From positions 12,476,001 through 12,540,000 of the forward strand of contig CM049404.1 in assembly GCA_026929865.2 (NCBI GenBank): a stretch of 64,000 nt of DNA. The letters are read 5' to 3'. A program made the translations under genes and the position numbers. This stretch comes from Hyperoplus lanceolatus. Its lineage: Eukaryota > Chordata > Actinopteri > Uranoscopiformes > Ammodytidae. Shown piece after piece: positions 15,108 to 25,976 of this stretch; the stretch's first letter is position 1, and every line of letters starts with the position of its first letter. The notes under the pieces were generated by a model. That model had not been told where the DNA came from. It made no database searches and was given only the letters and a program-made list of their open reading frames with translations.

Positions 15108-18100
15108 GTAAAGTGGGAATGGTAAAGTGGGAATGGGAACAGGTCTCCCTTGAAAAAGAGTCTCTGGCCTTTATATATATATATATCAGCATTTTGATAT
15201 TCATTTTAATTTCTTGATTGGGCAAGATAGCACGAGCTGTCATAATCATCGATGCATAATCTTGACATAAGCAGTAGGGTCGACCTGTATCATTAGTACC
15301 TTGTCTAGACAGTCCCTCAGGCTCACGTGGTCGCGCACCTTGACTAAAGTGTGTTGTTGCTCTCTTCAGATGTTGGAACTCTCCCCCCCCCCTCCCTCCC
15401 CCCCTCCTCTTTCCTGCGCCTCAAGCACTGCGTGACCTGCTTCCATCATTGCATTAGCAGTCACTCTCCCTTTCACGCACACACACACACACACACACAT
15501 AAATACTCAAGGAGATCTATTCTGTTGCAGGGCTGTTCTCAATTGGTCTCTCGAGGATAAATAAAAGTTAAATGAAAATGAAATGAAATATACAGTACAG
15601 TGATTTACCTTCTCAAGTCAAATTTCTTGCAAGTATTTTGGTCAGGGAAAATACATGTGAGACTTTTGCATTGTTGATTGCATTCAAATCACACTTATTT
15701 AGAAAGGTGATCACACGGGAGGGACAAACTGGGCTTAAGCCTTAAACTGTGTATCCTCCAATTAAAGCTGGTTTGATTACATCTAAAGTATTCAGTACTG
15801 AAATTTAAAACAATCTGGTCGGTTTAAAATGCAAACCATTTTGGATGCCGATGCCTTTCCTGCAGCTGGGGTCTGTCCCTCCATTTGGATTAAAAATCAC
15901 CATTGATTTCTTTACAAGTTAATTAAACGGCAGGCGATGTTTAGAAAACCAAAAAGGCTGTTTAAAAATACTGTTTTTATAGACTCCCTAGACTTTTAAC
16001 CATCTGGATACAAAAAACAACACTTCAATCCACTTTCTCATGTTGCACCTGTTTCAGAATTTAAAAAAGGTGGCAGACTGTCGTGAAGCTTGGTAGAAAA
16101 CAATAGAGTTGCAACCTGTGAGTTTCTTCCATTCATTGTGCAATGTCAAGACACTTGTTTCATCCAGATGGTGAGAACAGTCTGAGGATTATGATAATAA
16201 TGTCAGATAGAGTTAAATGTTTTTAAAACGACCTGTGTATTTCAAGGATCGCTGGTTAAATACATTTTAATGAAAGAAATGTGGTGGTATGGTTAAATAT
16301 AATTGAACATTTAATTTGTTCTATTCTTAATATTATGCATTAAACACCCTGCTCTTTAAGGGGAAATGTTGCTACAATAGTGCATAATGGTGCAATTGTT
16401 TTTCCTAATGCAGACTGCAGAGTTGGCCCTGTCCAATTTGAAGACCAAGTATGAGACAGAGAAGAGCATGGTCTCGGAGACCATGATGAAGCTGAGGAAC
16501 GAGCTCAAAGCCTTGAAGGAGGATGCCGCCACCTTCTCTTCACTGAGAGTCATGTTTGCCAGCCGGTAAGATATACATATATATATATATTTTTTTTTTT
16601 CATGAGGAAAAAGAAGTATTACATTCAACAGTGTTTTAAAAAAAACTGATGGGAAGAGAGAAAAAAATTACATTTGGGTATTGATTTTGTTCTTTATTTT
16701 TTTATTTTTGTTATTGCTTACATTTTATTTAATTTTTTTATTGGAAACATGTTGATTTAGTTGTGATTGTCTGGCCTTTGCCTCCTTGCTAGTGTTCTTC
16801 ATGCTCGGTAACGGTGCTCTTGTTGCGGTACAGCCTTTGCTACCATTCGCGTAATAAGCTTACCTTGCTTATTACGCCTGACGACAATCCGAGCGGTTCA
16901 CGTGAAGATTATGAACCACATGCTCTGCCCTGTGCCGACGGGGGAGGAGGCAAGGACAGATTTGTCCCATCAAGCCAGGTCACATTAGGAAAGGAGAAGC
17001 CTTAATGTTGGCGGGACACAGGGTGGGACATTAGATAGGATGAGAAGGTGTTGGTCAAGGGGTTAAACTTACAGACCAAAACAATGCAACGAGTTCACTC
17101 ACTAATCACTAACCTCTTCTTGGCATGGATAATTGTTTGGAGAAGTGTTGAGTTGATGGGTGAACTAATGTTTTTTTTTCTTCTTTTTTTCTTTCTTTCC
17201 TGGACAGCAAAACTGTGTCCATTAGTATTTGTTTATAATTGACAGAGAAGCTTCTTTGACCTGCATTACCTGTCTGAGCCTAACCCAGACAGTTATGAGC
17301 TGGTATTTGATTATCCTTAAGTAGGATTGGAGAACAGACCGTTGTCAGGGACCACAATATCTGTTGCAACAGGCTAAAGATTACAGCTTAGAAAGATCCT
17401 TGTGTTTCTAATTAGGTTGTGTGGTGCCATCATGTGGATAGCTTGAGTCACTGCATTTTTCTAGTGTATGATAAGTCGCACCCTGCGTTCCAATACCCAT
17501 GTTATACAGTGGCTTGAAAAAGTATTCATACCCCTTGAACTTTTCCACATTTGTCACGTAACAACCACACACGTACATTTATTTAATTGGGATTTCATGT
17601 GATAGAACAACATAAAGTGGCGCATAATTGTGAAGTGGAATGAAAATTAAACATGTTTTTAATTTTTTTTTTTATATAAATAAAAAACTGAAAAATGTGG
17701 CATGCAAAGTATTCAGCCCCCCTGAGTCAATACGTTGTAGAACCACCTCTCGCTGCAATAACAGCTCCAAGTCTATTTGGGTATGTTTACCAGCTTTGTA
17801 CATCTACAGACTAACATTTTTGCCCATTCTTTTTTGCAAAATAGCTCAAGCTTCAGATTCAGTGTCAGATTGGATGGAAAGTGTCTGTGAACAGCAATTT
17901 TCAAGTCTTTCCAGATATTCTCAATTGTATTTAGGTCTGGACTTTGACTGGGCCATTCTAACACATGACTGTGCTTTGATCTAAACCATTCCATTGTAGA
18001 TATGGCTGTATGTTTAGGGTAGTTGTCCTGCTGTAAGGTGAACTTTCACCCCACTCTCAAGTCAGTTGCAGACTCTAACAGGTTTTCTGCCCTGCATTTG

Positions 18101-20571
18101 GCTCCATCCATCTTCCCATTGAGGTTCACCTTCAAGGAGGACAACTACCCTAAACAAACAGCAAACAGCCATATCTACAATGGAATGGTTTAGATCGAAG
18201 CATAGTCATGTGTTAGAATGGCCCAGTCAAAGTCCAGACCTAAATCCAATTGAGAATATCTGGAAAGACTTGAAAATTGCTGTTAACAGACACTCTGCAT
18301 CCAATCTGATGCTGAATCTGACACTCGGGCTATTTTGCAAAGATGAACGGGCAAAAATGTCAGTCTGTAGATGTACAAAGCTGGTAGAGACGTACCCAAA
18401 TAGACTTGGAGCTGTAATTGCAGCGAGAGGTGGTTCCACAACGTATTTACTCAGGGGGACTGAATACTCTTGAACGCCACACTTTTCAGTTTTTTATCTA
18501 TAAAAGAAATTATAAATCATATTTCATTTTCATTCCACTTCACAATTATGCGCCACTTTGTGTTGGTCTATCACATGAAATCCCAATAAAATAAATGTAC
18601 GTGTGTGGTTGTGATGTGACAAAATGTGGAAAAGTTCAAGGGGTATGAATACTTTTTCGAACCACTGTATACTATTTAGTATGGTAGAAAAAAGATTTAG
18701 GTTGTCCCGATTCTTGTGGCCAAATTTAGGATGGTTAGAAATACACGGATGTCTACTACATCCGGCCGAGATTTTTAGTGTTAAACAGCATCCTATTTGG
18801 GCAATTCTGACCCACAATCCAGTGCGCACCTGAATTGACGTCACATAGACGGAGCCTCCATATGAAAACAAACGGTGATGCAATAGATATACTTGGGGGG
18901 GAAAGATCAAGGCGCAATGTTATGATGAAATAAATGAGTAAAAGTATGTCCTAATAGTATGCATACTGCATCCTAACTAGATTATTTTTATCGTCAGATG
19001 TAGTATATAGAATAGGAAAAAAAGAAAGAGTATGCAATTCAGAACGCAGGGACAGTCACCGCTATTTTCTTTCTCTCAAAATGATTATTACTTGTGGTTT
19101 AAAATAATATATTAAATGCTCATAATTTAGCTTATTTAAGAGGATTTATTTTGCACCAGCATCACACATGTTCCTTGTTATATATCAATATAGAGTCAAT
19201 AGTTATGTGTCTAAAAGACAACATCAGTGTTTGGACTCACTTATTTTTTATTTTTTTTTAGATCTATGAAGTTAGTAATTAAACAAAAAAACTGCAAAAA
19301 TAATGCAAATGTTCTTTAACTTGCATTATTAATGTTTGCTTACATCTGGTGTTTAAAAGTTTGTGTGTGTGTCCTGGCTTTTGTCCTTTTAACATTGCCC
19401 TTGCCTTGCTTGTTGCACGTTGCATCTTTCTTTTCGTTTGTTGTGTCTCAGGTGTGACCAGTATGTCACTCAGTTGGACGAGATGCAGAGGCAGCTGGCG
19501 GCAGCCGAAGATGAGAAGAAGACCCTGAACTCCCTGCTGCGGATGGCCATCCAGCAGAAACTGGCTCTGACCCAGCGGCTGGAGGACCTGGAGATCCCTC
19601 TGTCTCCCCACAGCCTGAACAGCAGCCCGCGCCGCTCCCGGGCCAAAGAGCTGGCCACCAAGTCAGGCCGGGCCAACCGTAGCCCCCGCAGCAGCCCCGC
19701 ACGCCCCACACTGAGGAGCAGTCCACGGGCCAGCCCCGTGCTTGGGGTGCCCGCCATGGCAACGCACCACCTGCGCAGTCTGACCCGAAGTCTCCACACC
19801 AGCCCTGTAAGAACCTCCTCCCCCCCTCTCTCTCTCTGTCCCGACATCCCCACCCAGACAAGAGGCAAGGCTCTCCCACCGCGAGACGCCACCTTCATTA
19901 GAAGCCGTAGTGTCAGCGATGTCTTTAATGCAGAGTCCAGTTCCTGCTATTCCCTAAGCCGTAAAAGCTCCAGCAGCTCTGTTAACAGTGAGTTAATGGT
20001 CAAAACACCAGTCATAGATTCAAGGAAAGATGTGGCAGGTCGGAGAGCTTCGTTCCCCTCCCGTCAGGACACCTTCATTACAACGCGTGTAATACCGGCC
20101 TCTTCCACAAGGCTAAAGTCTTCTGTGTTCTCTTCATCCATAGCTAATCTAACCTCTTCTAAAGCTGTGCGTGTGTGTCCTCCTAACACATCCGAAGCAT
20201 GGGGTGAAAATAATAAACAAAAGCCTGATCTAAAACCAAACTTAGATACTGCAGTAAGAAGGAAACAGTTGAGTCAAAGGCTGTATTCTGTACAAACAGC
20301 AGCTGCATGCCGTAACACAATTCAGTCAGATACAGACTCTTCTAAGTCTTCAGCTGCCATGACAACCACATCTCCCTTTATTTACAATCCAGCCAGTAAG
20401 AGCAAGATGACGGGGATCTGTAGAGAGTCTAGGCGGCGATTATCCACTTCCTCAAGTCGAACCACTGAGGAAACGCACATTAATGTCAGTAAAAGCTTGA
20501 GCAATAAAGCTCAGGTTACATCTGCCAGGGCCCACAGCACACACTCTAATAAATCATCTTGCAGGCGATGA
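5475..20571 (+). CDS. bicd2: Bicaudal D homolog 2-like dynein adaptor
   Basis: Coding exons: 5475-5732, 8175-8387, 8664-8816, 11669-12172, 13173-14024, 14594-14773, 16414-16565 and 19452-20571. All have GT-AG borders and phases that fit, giving 1143 residues. The protein is mostly coiled coil. The CC1 box AARYG (residues 49-53, inside [13 protein letters not shown]) is the dynein light-intermediate-chain site. [21 protein letters not shown] and [11 protein letters not shown] are Bicaudal-D signatures and favour BICD2 over BICD1. The conserved C-terminal coiled coil (about 721-818, including [20 protein letters not shown]) binds Rab6 and nucleoporin cargo. A serine-rich tail of over 300 residues follows, longer than human BICD2 (about 820 residues). 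ATG 5475 has A at -3; Met23 at 5541 is an alternative start. It links dynein-dynactin to Golgi or nuclear-envelope cargo. Confidence 0.9.
7137..7180 (+). repeat. poly-A and (GGAAA)n tract
   Basis: A run of A is followed by 'gaaaggaaagg' units in tandem. It is simple-sequence DNA inside a bicd2 intron and may be the tail of a degraded retroposon. Confidence 0.7.
7725..7826. other. three adjacent hairpins in bicd2 intron
   Basis: Hairpin 1 is CTAATGTCTGTA (7725-7736) pairing perfectly with 7743-7754 around the loop AAGGCC. Hairpin 2 spans 7758-7798, with CCTCCA/TGGAGG and TGAGCC/GGCTCA paired around ATGA. Hairpin 3 is AGAGACTT (7810-7817) pairing with AAGTCTCT (7819-7826). They occupy about 100 bases with little gap. 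No transposon ends or tRNA-like boxes are visible. The role is unknown. Confidence 0.6.
8428..8519 (+). repeat. (ATT)n microsatellite
   Basis: About 30 uninterrupted ATT units lie 40 bases downstream of a bicd2 donor site (8388). The open frames through it, poly-Tyr, poly-Ile or poly-Leu, are artefacts of the repeat. Confidence 0.95.
8957..10264 (+). mobile_element. pogo/Tigger-type DNA transposon remnant
   Basis: The ends are inverted copies: 21 bases at 8965-8985 (core 'agagtggcctaagttgtg') match 10236-10256 exactly in reverse complement. The flanking 'agtaggggagagtgg' pattern on the right is typical of pogo-like termini. More 'aagttgtgc' motifs lie just inside both ends (8991, 10039, 10062). 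An internal open stretch at about 9700-9860 encodes an acidic segment ([19 protein letters not shown], then [13 protein letters not shown]). It resembles the C-terminal tail of pogo-family transposases. The catalytic DDE core is absent, so the copy is internally deleted. It sits in the bicd2 intron between 8816 and 11669, in sense orientation. Confidence 0.6.
9363..9670. repeat. dispersed repeat within the pogo element
   Basis: GTAA tandem units (9366-9386) are followed by 'aaaatgtatttataaaagca', 'caaagtgctgtac' and 'ttggttccaaaagcacggag'. This matches the layout of a widespread fish repeat in which 'tttataaagcgc' and 'gtggttccacag' motifs flank about 250 bases. It appears to have landed inside the pogo-type copy. 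I cannot name the family with certainty. Confidence 0.4.
10265..11668 (+). other. rest of bicd2 intron 3, nothing recognised
   Basis: This AT-rich intronic sequence runs up to the acceptor at 11667-11668. No exon with Bicaudal-D similarity, RNA gene or repeat ends were seen. Confidence 0.6.
12257..12482. mobile_element. small mariner-like MITE
   Basis: The left end 'gctccggaaaaaaataaagg' after TA (12255-12256) and the right end 'gtctcttaattttttccaaa' plus GC are inverted versions of each other. They match a common fish miniature element with GCTCCGGAAAAAA-type termini. It is about 226 bp and non-coding, 84 bases downstream of a bicd2 donor. A TA duplication is not clear on the right. Confidence 0.5.
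14879..15103 (+). repeat. tRNA-derived SINE fragment with (GT)n
   Basis: The left part carries a tRNA-like B box ('ggtttgatccccgcc') and the segment 'gggcaagacactgaacccca', a signature of an abundant fish SINE-like repeat. An inverse copy occurs at 44150-44437. It is followed at 15018-15103 by an uninterrupted GT array. It has no cloverleaf, so it is not a tRNA gene. It lies in the bicd2 intron between 14773 and 16414. Confidence 0.6.
15104..16413 (+). other. bicd2 intron, low-information
   Basis: The stretch contains short C-rich (15382-15410) and CA (15478-15500) tracts. It is otherwise unremarkable up to the acceptor at 16411-16413. Confidence 0.6.
16566..17478 (+). other. bicd2 intron 7, left part
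   Basis: Between the donor at 16566 and the nested elements at 17479 I see T-rich tracts (16589, 16690-16745, 17170) and no exon or repeat ends. Confidence 0.6.
17479..19047. mobile_element. MITE with CCCTGCGTTC ends, split by Tc1 derivative
   Basis: The left end 'accctgcgttccaatac' (17479 on) and the right end 'gcaattcagaacgcaggg' (about 19030-19047) are inverted. Sequence on both sides of the nested Tc1 copy ('atactatttagtatggtaga', 'tttatcgtcagatgtagtat') recurs, reversed, at 52352-52498. That second copy lets the element be recognised. 'Tgcgttcc' termini are typical of hAT-like miniature elements in fish. The 8-bp target duplication is not clear. Confidence 0.6.
17507..18667. mobile_element. 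palindromic (inverted-dimer) Tc1 element
   Basis: TA sits at 17505-17506 and 18668-18669, with CAGTGG and CCACTG just inside. The two arms, about 17507-18045 and 18124-18667, are inverted copies of about 540 bases. Each contains the same terminal repeat and the same C-terminal piece of a Tc1 transposase, starting [20 protein letters not shown]. One copy is on the minus strand (17773-17994) and one on the plus strand (18180-18473). The [13 protein letters not shown] block is the Tc1 region around the last catalytic acidic residue. The N-terminal DNA-binding half is missing in both arms. The central 80 bases (18046-18123) continue the left arm's transposon sequence and then switch strand. Confidence 0.85.
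19048..19451 (+). other. bicd2 intron 7, right end
   Basis: About 400 bases run to the last acceptor ('gtctcag', ending 19451). They are AT-rich with no features. Confidence 0.6.
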
Positions 20572-22395
20572 GATAAAATAGCCTGAAGATGTATAGTTTA
20601 CTCTTAGCTAAACTAACTTCTCTTTATTAATACTTTATGCTATAAACTATGAAGTAAGACATCTTTAACATTTTGAACAATCATTTGTATTTTTGCACAA
20701 GATCGTAAAGGCTTAATATAGAATTGTTTGCTTTTATACATCTCACTTTCAATGATAACCTGTTTTGGAGCCTTTTAATTTGTTATTCATTTATCTGTTA
20801 ATCCGGTAATGCTTTTATATTACCCTCATCTTTTTCACTTAATTTTTTTTAAGTTGAAACTAAATATGTCTTTTTTTGTCTCTGTCTCACCCTGTCTCCG
20901 TAGCGCTGAAAAGCTCCTTCCATTACTTCAAACCCCTTCTTCTCCATAAGGACCTGTCTTCATGTTGACTCCCCCGGCTCCCTGTTCCTTTCCCGACTCA
21001 AGACATCCTGTCCATCCCAGATATGATGAAACATTCCCCACTATAACCACCAGAATTATGGACTTAAAAAGCAAAAAGTAAAAAAAAAAAAAAAATCTCA
21101 TCCCCCCCTTTTGGTTTGCTCTGATTGGTGCGGAGAAAACCTGCATGCAGCCTGGATGAAGAGACAAAATGCGCTGCTCATTCCTCTGTGAAGTCATTGA
21201 CTTGTTGTATCTTGTCCTAAGTGGATCCAATGTCCATCTGGTCTTGTTCAAGGCTCTCTGTGTGTTGTGGTGAACCATTGACAGTATTTATTCCAGAAAA
21301 AGTGACTTTTCATTTACAGTATTTACTGTCCTCAGACATTGATAGAAGGCTAAGATCTGTTTTTAAAGGGTGTATGTCTTTACACTCTTGCCTTTTTTGT
21401 CTGGCACATCCTGCTTGGACCTGTCCCGCGTCTCTTAGTGTCTGTAAGCCAATAGATCATCTGTGATAGCTCTCCTAGGTAGATTGTTTTTATAGAAGAA
21501 AAAATGCAGCCTTACTAACAGAATTGCTATCCTTCAAGTAGAGAATGTCCTGTCTAATTGCTATCTGTTGTCTTGAGGTTCCTCCCTTTTTTACTGGTGG
21601 TACAGTTACAAGCCCCTTATGCGTTTCTGGCTTTTTGCTTATCAGCCACACCCTTTAACTATTGGTCAGTAAAAACAGCATTTAATTAAAGGAAATTGAT
21701 CAGCCATAAGTTCACCACCTCAGGTCAAGTGGAGTAATCGGATACAAGATTTGGAAGAACTTTAATGTGCATATTACTTTGCAATCTATGCAGACCAAGT
21801 CAAGGCTGTGCTTGTATACTGCTTGCTGTTTCTTTAAGATCAGGGTGGATTTTGAAACTTAACTTCACAGTCAGTTGACAGTGGCAGGATGCAGTTATTT
21901 TTGCCATTTCGCATCACTCACTATAAGCAGCTTTTGAAAGTACTACTACTGTGCTACTTTACATGGCATAACTGCAAGCATCATCCCATTGGCTGATAAT
22001 GTATGTTCCTGCTTGTTGGGCTGTAGGTTTAAAAAAAAAAAAAACACTGTCCCACCTCACTCAAGATTTCATGTGGCTTGGTTTACCTAAACCTAATATT
22101 AACATGTCTGGCCATGCTCATTTCGCTCATTTACACAATCATGATTATATTTCCCATTAATGTTTTGCTTTTCCTCACTACTCTGGGAAGTCAAGCAATG
22201 ATATTCATGTTTTTAAATTGCATCCTTCAATACCACCAGGTTTTTTGTGTGCTATCAGTTGGCATGTTGTAATTAACTCTCATTAACCCACGGCAACCTA
22301 GTTTTGTCCTGTGGCTGCAGCATCCATTGTTTTCAGTTTGGAATGCTTATATTGGTAGAAGGTTGCTGTTAGGGCTGCTGCTTGTAGAAAAATTA

Positions 22396-22461
<66 letters not shown>
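22396..22461 (+). repeat. (AAT)n microsatellite
   Basis: About 22 AAT units occur within the probable bicd2 3' UTR. The poly-Tyr and poly-Leu frames through it are not genes. Confidence 0.95.
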
Positions 22462-22462
<1 letters not shown>

Positions 22463-23352
22463 TTGTCCAATAAATGTAAAGGCATAACAGGGTGCTTTGT
22501 ATTGAGTAGCACATAATGCATTTAAACAACAAAAAAAATAATAATTTTCAGGAAATAAAAATTCAAACAAACTCCGTCATGACATTGCTTTGAATACAAA
22601 AAATATAAATAAAAAAAAATCTGTTGATACCCCAACATGGGTTGCTTATAGAGTAGTTTGAAGGCAGGCCTGTGATTTGAGGACTTCAGTGCATTTGTTA
22701 ACATTGGCAGTGTAACAACACCTCTCTCACTGAATGCAGTTTAAATTCTATTAACCTGATGAGACCAATCATGATATATGAAACACAGCTGTAAAATGAG
22801 GACTGACTGAAGAAAATCTTAACATAGTTTTATTGTTTTTAAGCATAACTGTCCTGTGGTTTAGTTAAGTCCACGTCCTGCTGCTTTTTTGTTCTTTCTT
22901 TTGTTTAGTGCCTTGGTTTTGATCTTGTCTGTTGTTTTTAGACTACATCACATTTTCTCAATAGAGGCTACTATTCAAACACTGTAGTTGTGATGTTTTA
23001 TGAAGGTATGTTTTACGTACGTTTGAGGAAACTCATTCAGCAGTGTCGGCACTGAATTAAGTGATATTTCATAATGGTAAAAAGTGGAAATGTTTTCTCA
23101 TTATGTCATATTGCTTTGAAGGATGTAAATGGATTTCTTAATCTATTTAATTCACTCTGTGAATATGTGTGTTTAATTTAATTACCATTGTTGTATAATC
23201 ATTTTTCAATGTATTTATGTGGTCGGCATTATGTGTATATTGTTCTTGAGGATGACATGCACACACTCCGCATTAACACATTTGATGGTCCTGATCTTTG
23301 TATGTGTATGCAGTTTCCTTCCATTGACCCATGAACCACTTTTGTCATGAAG

Positions 23353-23358
23353 AATAAA
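23353..23358 (+). promoter_or_regulatory. probable bicd2 polyadenylation signal
   Basis: A canonical AATAAA has a GT-rich downstream element ('gagcgtggtcttttg') about 20-35 bases later. Confidence 0.5.
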
Positions 23359-23380
23359 AGCAAGCCAACACTTTATGTTG

Positions 23381-24379
23381 AGCGTGGTCTTTTGATTTCG
23401 AACACAGTATGAGTTGTGTAACATGAGATAAGATGTTTTCAATTCATGTCATTATATGGGGATAATACAGTACAGCAGGCTACTATTGTTATGTAAATTG
23501 TGTTGTTTTTTTTTTGCTTCACCACACATGGTCTGTCTGTGTTGAGAAAATACAGACTAATAGTCCAATTGCTTAGTAGAAATAAATGTATGATTGTACA
23601 ATGATATTGAGGTGACTCATCTTAAACAGTTTGCTTAATAACGACATTTTCTTTTTGGCGTGACTATAAAATGTGTGTACAGCTCTACGACAGACCAGGC
23701 CGGGGCATGGGGTCGCGTTTAACTGTGTATGTTTCCTCCGCGTTGGTTCTTTAAACCTCCCTTCCCAACCAACATGCACCGAGCGAGCCCTATTTTACAC
23801 AGGCTTTTAATATAGTGACACAAAAGCAAAAAAATCCAAGGTCTCACTCAGCACAATACATTACCTCTAAACAAACATGAATGCCCTAAATAACTTCCTG
23901 AAAAGTACTTCGACATCTGTCTAACAGGTTTCTAAATCTCAAGTTGGTTTATTTTGTGGGCATACATCAGGTCGGCAATCTGGCCACGCCCCCCTTTGGG
24001 GGGAAAACAAAGCGATCGAGCCATTGACTATAATGCAAAATTGCGGTCCAAAACAGCACAAAAAGAAAACGATCAGAGGTAAATAAGTAAAAATTTGACC
24101 GACCGACACAATGTCAAGATCCTTTACAACAACTCTGCCAGCTGGACAGGGGCAGATCTACCGGGGTGGCATGGGGTGGCTGCCACCCTAAAAAAAAGCC
24201 TTGCCACCCCAGCTGCCACCCCAGTTGGCAGCGCCAAATTAAACTTTATTTTTGGCTGTTAAGAGACATTTACGACGCAGTTTCAAATGTCCGACTGCAA
24301 GTGAATGTAGCCAGGTAATATTGCCCCACCCCGATCCCCCGCGACCCACTCCCGTCCTATCCGCTCCTACGTTTTAATA
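23381..24379. other. intergenic, repeat fragments
   Basis: No gene was seen. The segment 'tctggccacgccccccttt' near 23980 has an inverted counterpart 'aggggggcgtggcc' near 27220. At 24146, 'caggggcagatctaccgggg' looks like the left end of a hAT-type element, but I do not find its right end. Both are fragments of uncertain family. Confidence 0.4.
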
Positions 24380-25960
24380 CAAGCAACTCTCTAGCTAGAA
24401 AATTAGTTTTGTTTCTATAAAAATTACTATGAAAGGTATTTTTTTTATATCTATTTTGTGTGTGCATTAGAGGTTATATATTAGTGTTTAAAATACTATG
24501 GAAGTTGTTAATTTGTTCTTTATAAATTTAAAAATTAAAATAAATAATGTAATTAAAATTTTTTGAGGCCCAGACTCCCCATTTAAAAAAGTTTATTAAT
24601 TTAAATTTAATTATTTTGTTTAATTTTATCTATAGCTTTTATAGGATATACTTCCTAATTCTTATCCCTATTTTAAATTAAATCTGAGGTTGTGTTATCT
24701 TGCTCATAATAACATACTATTTTTGTTGGCATTACGAACCTCTTCCCATTTAGGTGTGTTTAGGTTGTTTGTGCAAACATAGAAATCATATTTTGTAATG
24801 ATTTTATCTGTATTGTATGTAAATTACTAGAATATTTGAATATTGATATTTGTAGTTAGTGTTTATTGTGGGGTATCTTATTAAATAAAAGATATGTTAC
24901 AAGTACTTATTCCTATTTGTTTTTTTGTTTAGTGGGTGTTTGTTGTGGGGTTGTAATTATTCGTAATAATATCTTTAAAATTGTCTCCTTTTATGTTTAA
25001 ATGTAAGGCTTCCTGTGTAAATACTTAAGTATTTGTTATTTAGTATATCTAAATGTGGGGGCTTTCCAAGTATATTTATTATTTTTAATTAAATCCATAC
25101 TTATATACTCAATTCCCTTAAAATCTCCTCACCTCTTCCCCATAATATTTTTCTAGATCTGAGTGATATTAAAGATTATTACCTAGGAAAACCTTTTTTG
25201 AAAAAAGATGGGTTTAAAAGGTTATTCACAGAAATATATCCAGACCTTCATAAATGTAACCTTAGTGGAAGGGTAGGATAATGGATAGGAATTTTTAAAT
25301 TATATATATTTTAAACTTTGAGTTGATTATTAAAAAAATTTTGTATTATTTTAAAAGGTTTGAATAAATATGAAAATCATCAATATCTTACTATGTCTAA
25401 TTTGTTTGACCCATTAGTGTTGTAAATTTATTTTTAAATTTTTGAAAAAAAAATTCAAAATTTTTTTAATTTGTAATAATAGAAAATAATTTTTAGTTTT
25501 TCAAGGAGGTTTCCTAAAATAATGGGCTAAAAATTTTGTGTAAATGTATGTGTAAAAATTATTTCTATGGGTTTTGATAAATTTGTCTGTGTGAAAAGTT
25601 AGATTGGATTGTTTTGTTTTAAATTAAAAAAATTGATTTTTTCTTCAAATCAGTTTTGGGGTTTGTATGAATTTATAAGATATTGATGATTTTTATATTT
25701 ATTTAAAATTTTGAAAATAGTAATAGAAAAGTTTTTGTTTTAATGTCATATAGCTGAAGTTTAAATCTGGAGTAGATTTTTTGGAGGAAAAGTGTCCTCT
25801 TTCAAATCATTTTTGATGTTGAATTTATATTGTTATAATAAATGAAATAAAAGAAATTGGAAATTGATAAAATAAAAATCTTATTAAAATAAAATGAATT
25901 GAAAGTGTAGGAATGTTTTAATTAAAATTGGGGTGGACATATTTAATGGGGCCGAAAATT
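24380..25960. other. AT-rich, cytosine-poor island
   Basis: Base composition changes sharply here. The plus strand is dominated by A and T, with G clearly more frequent than C over hundreds of bases (for example 24900-25080 and 25480-25880). There are no long ORFs. One coherent open stretch without a start codon, about 25090-25281, includes DLSDIKDYYLGKPF and KKDGFKRLFTEIYPDL and ends at TAA 25279-25281. I do not recognise it. Near 25930-25975, 'atggggccgaaaattttgaa' resembles part of the satellite unit that follows. The island may therefore be a decayed extension of that array or a separate insert. Confidence 0.5.
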
Positions 25961-25976
25961 TTGAATAAAACTTAAT

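Larger units (their letters stand above)
20572..23380 (+). other. bicd2 3' UTR
   Basis: No further coding similarity follows the stop at 20569-20571. An AATAAA at 23353-23358, followed by a GT-rich 'tgagcgtggtcttttg', is the best polyadenylation site. That gives a 3' UTR of about 2.8 kb, long but normal for Bicaudal-D genes. It includes A tracts and an AAT microsatellite. An acceptor-like 'gtctccgtag' at 20894-20903 may start an alternative terminal exon. Confidence 0.55.
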
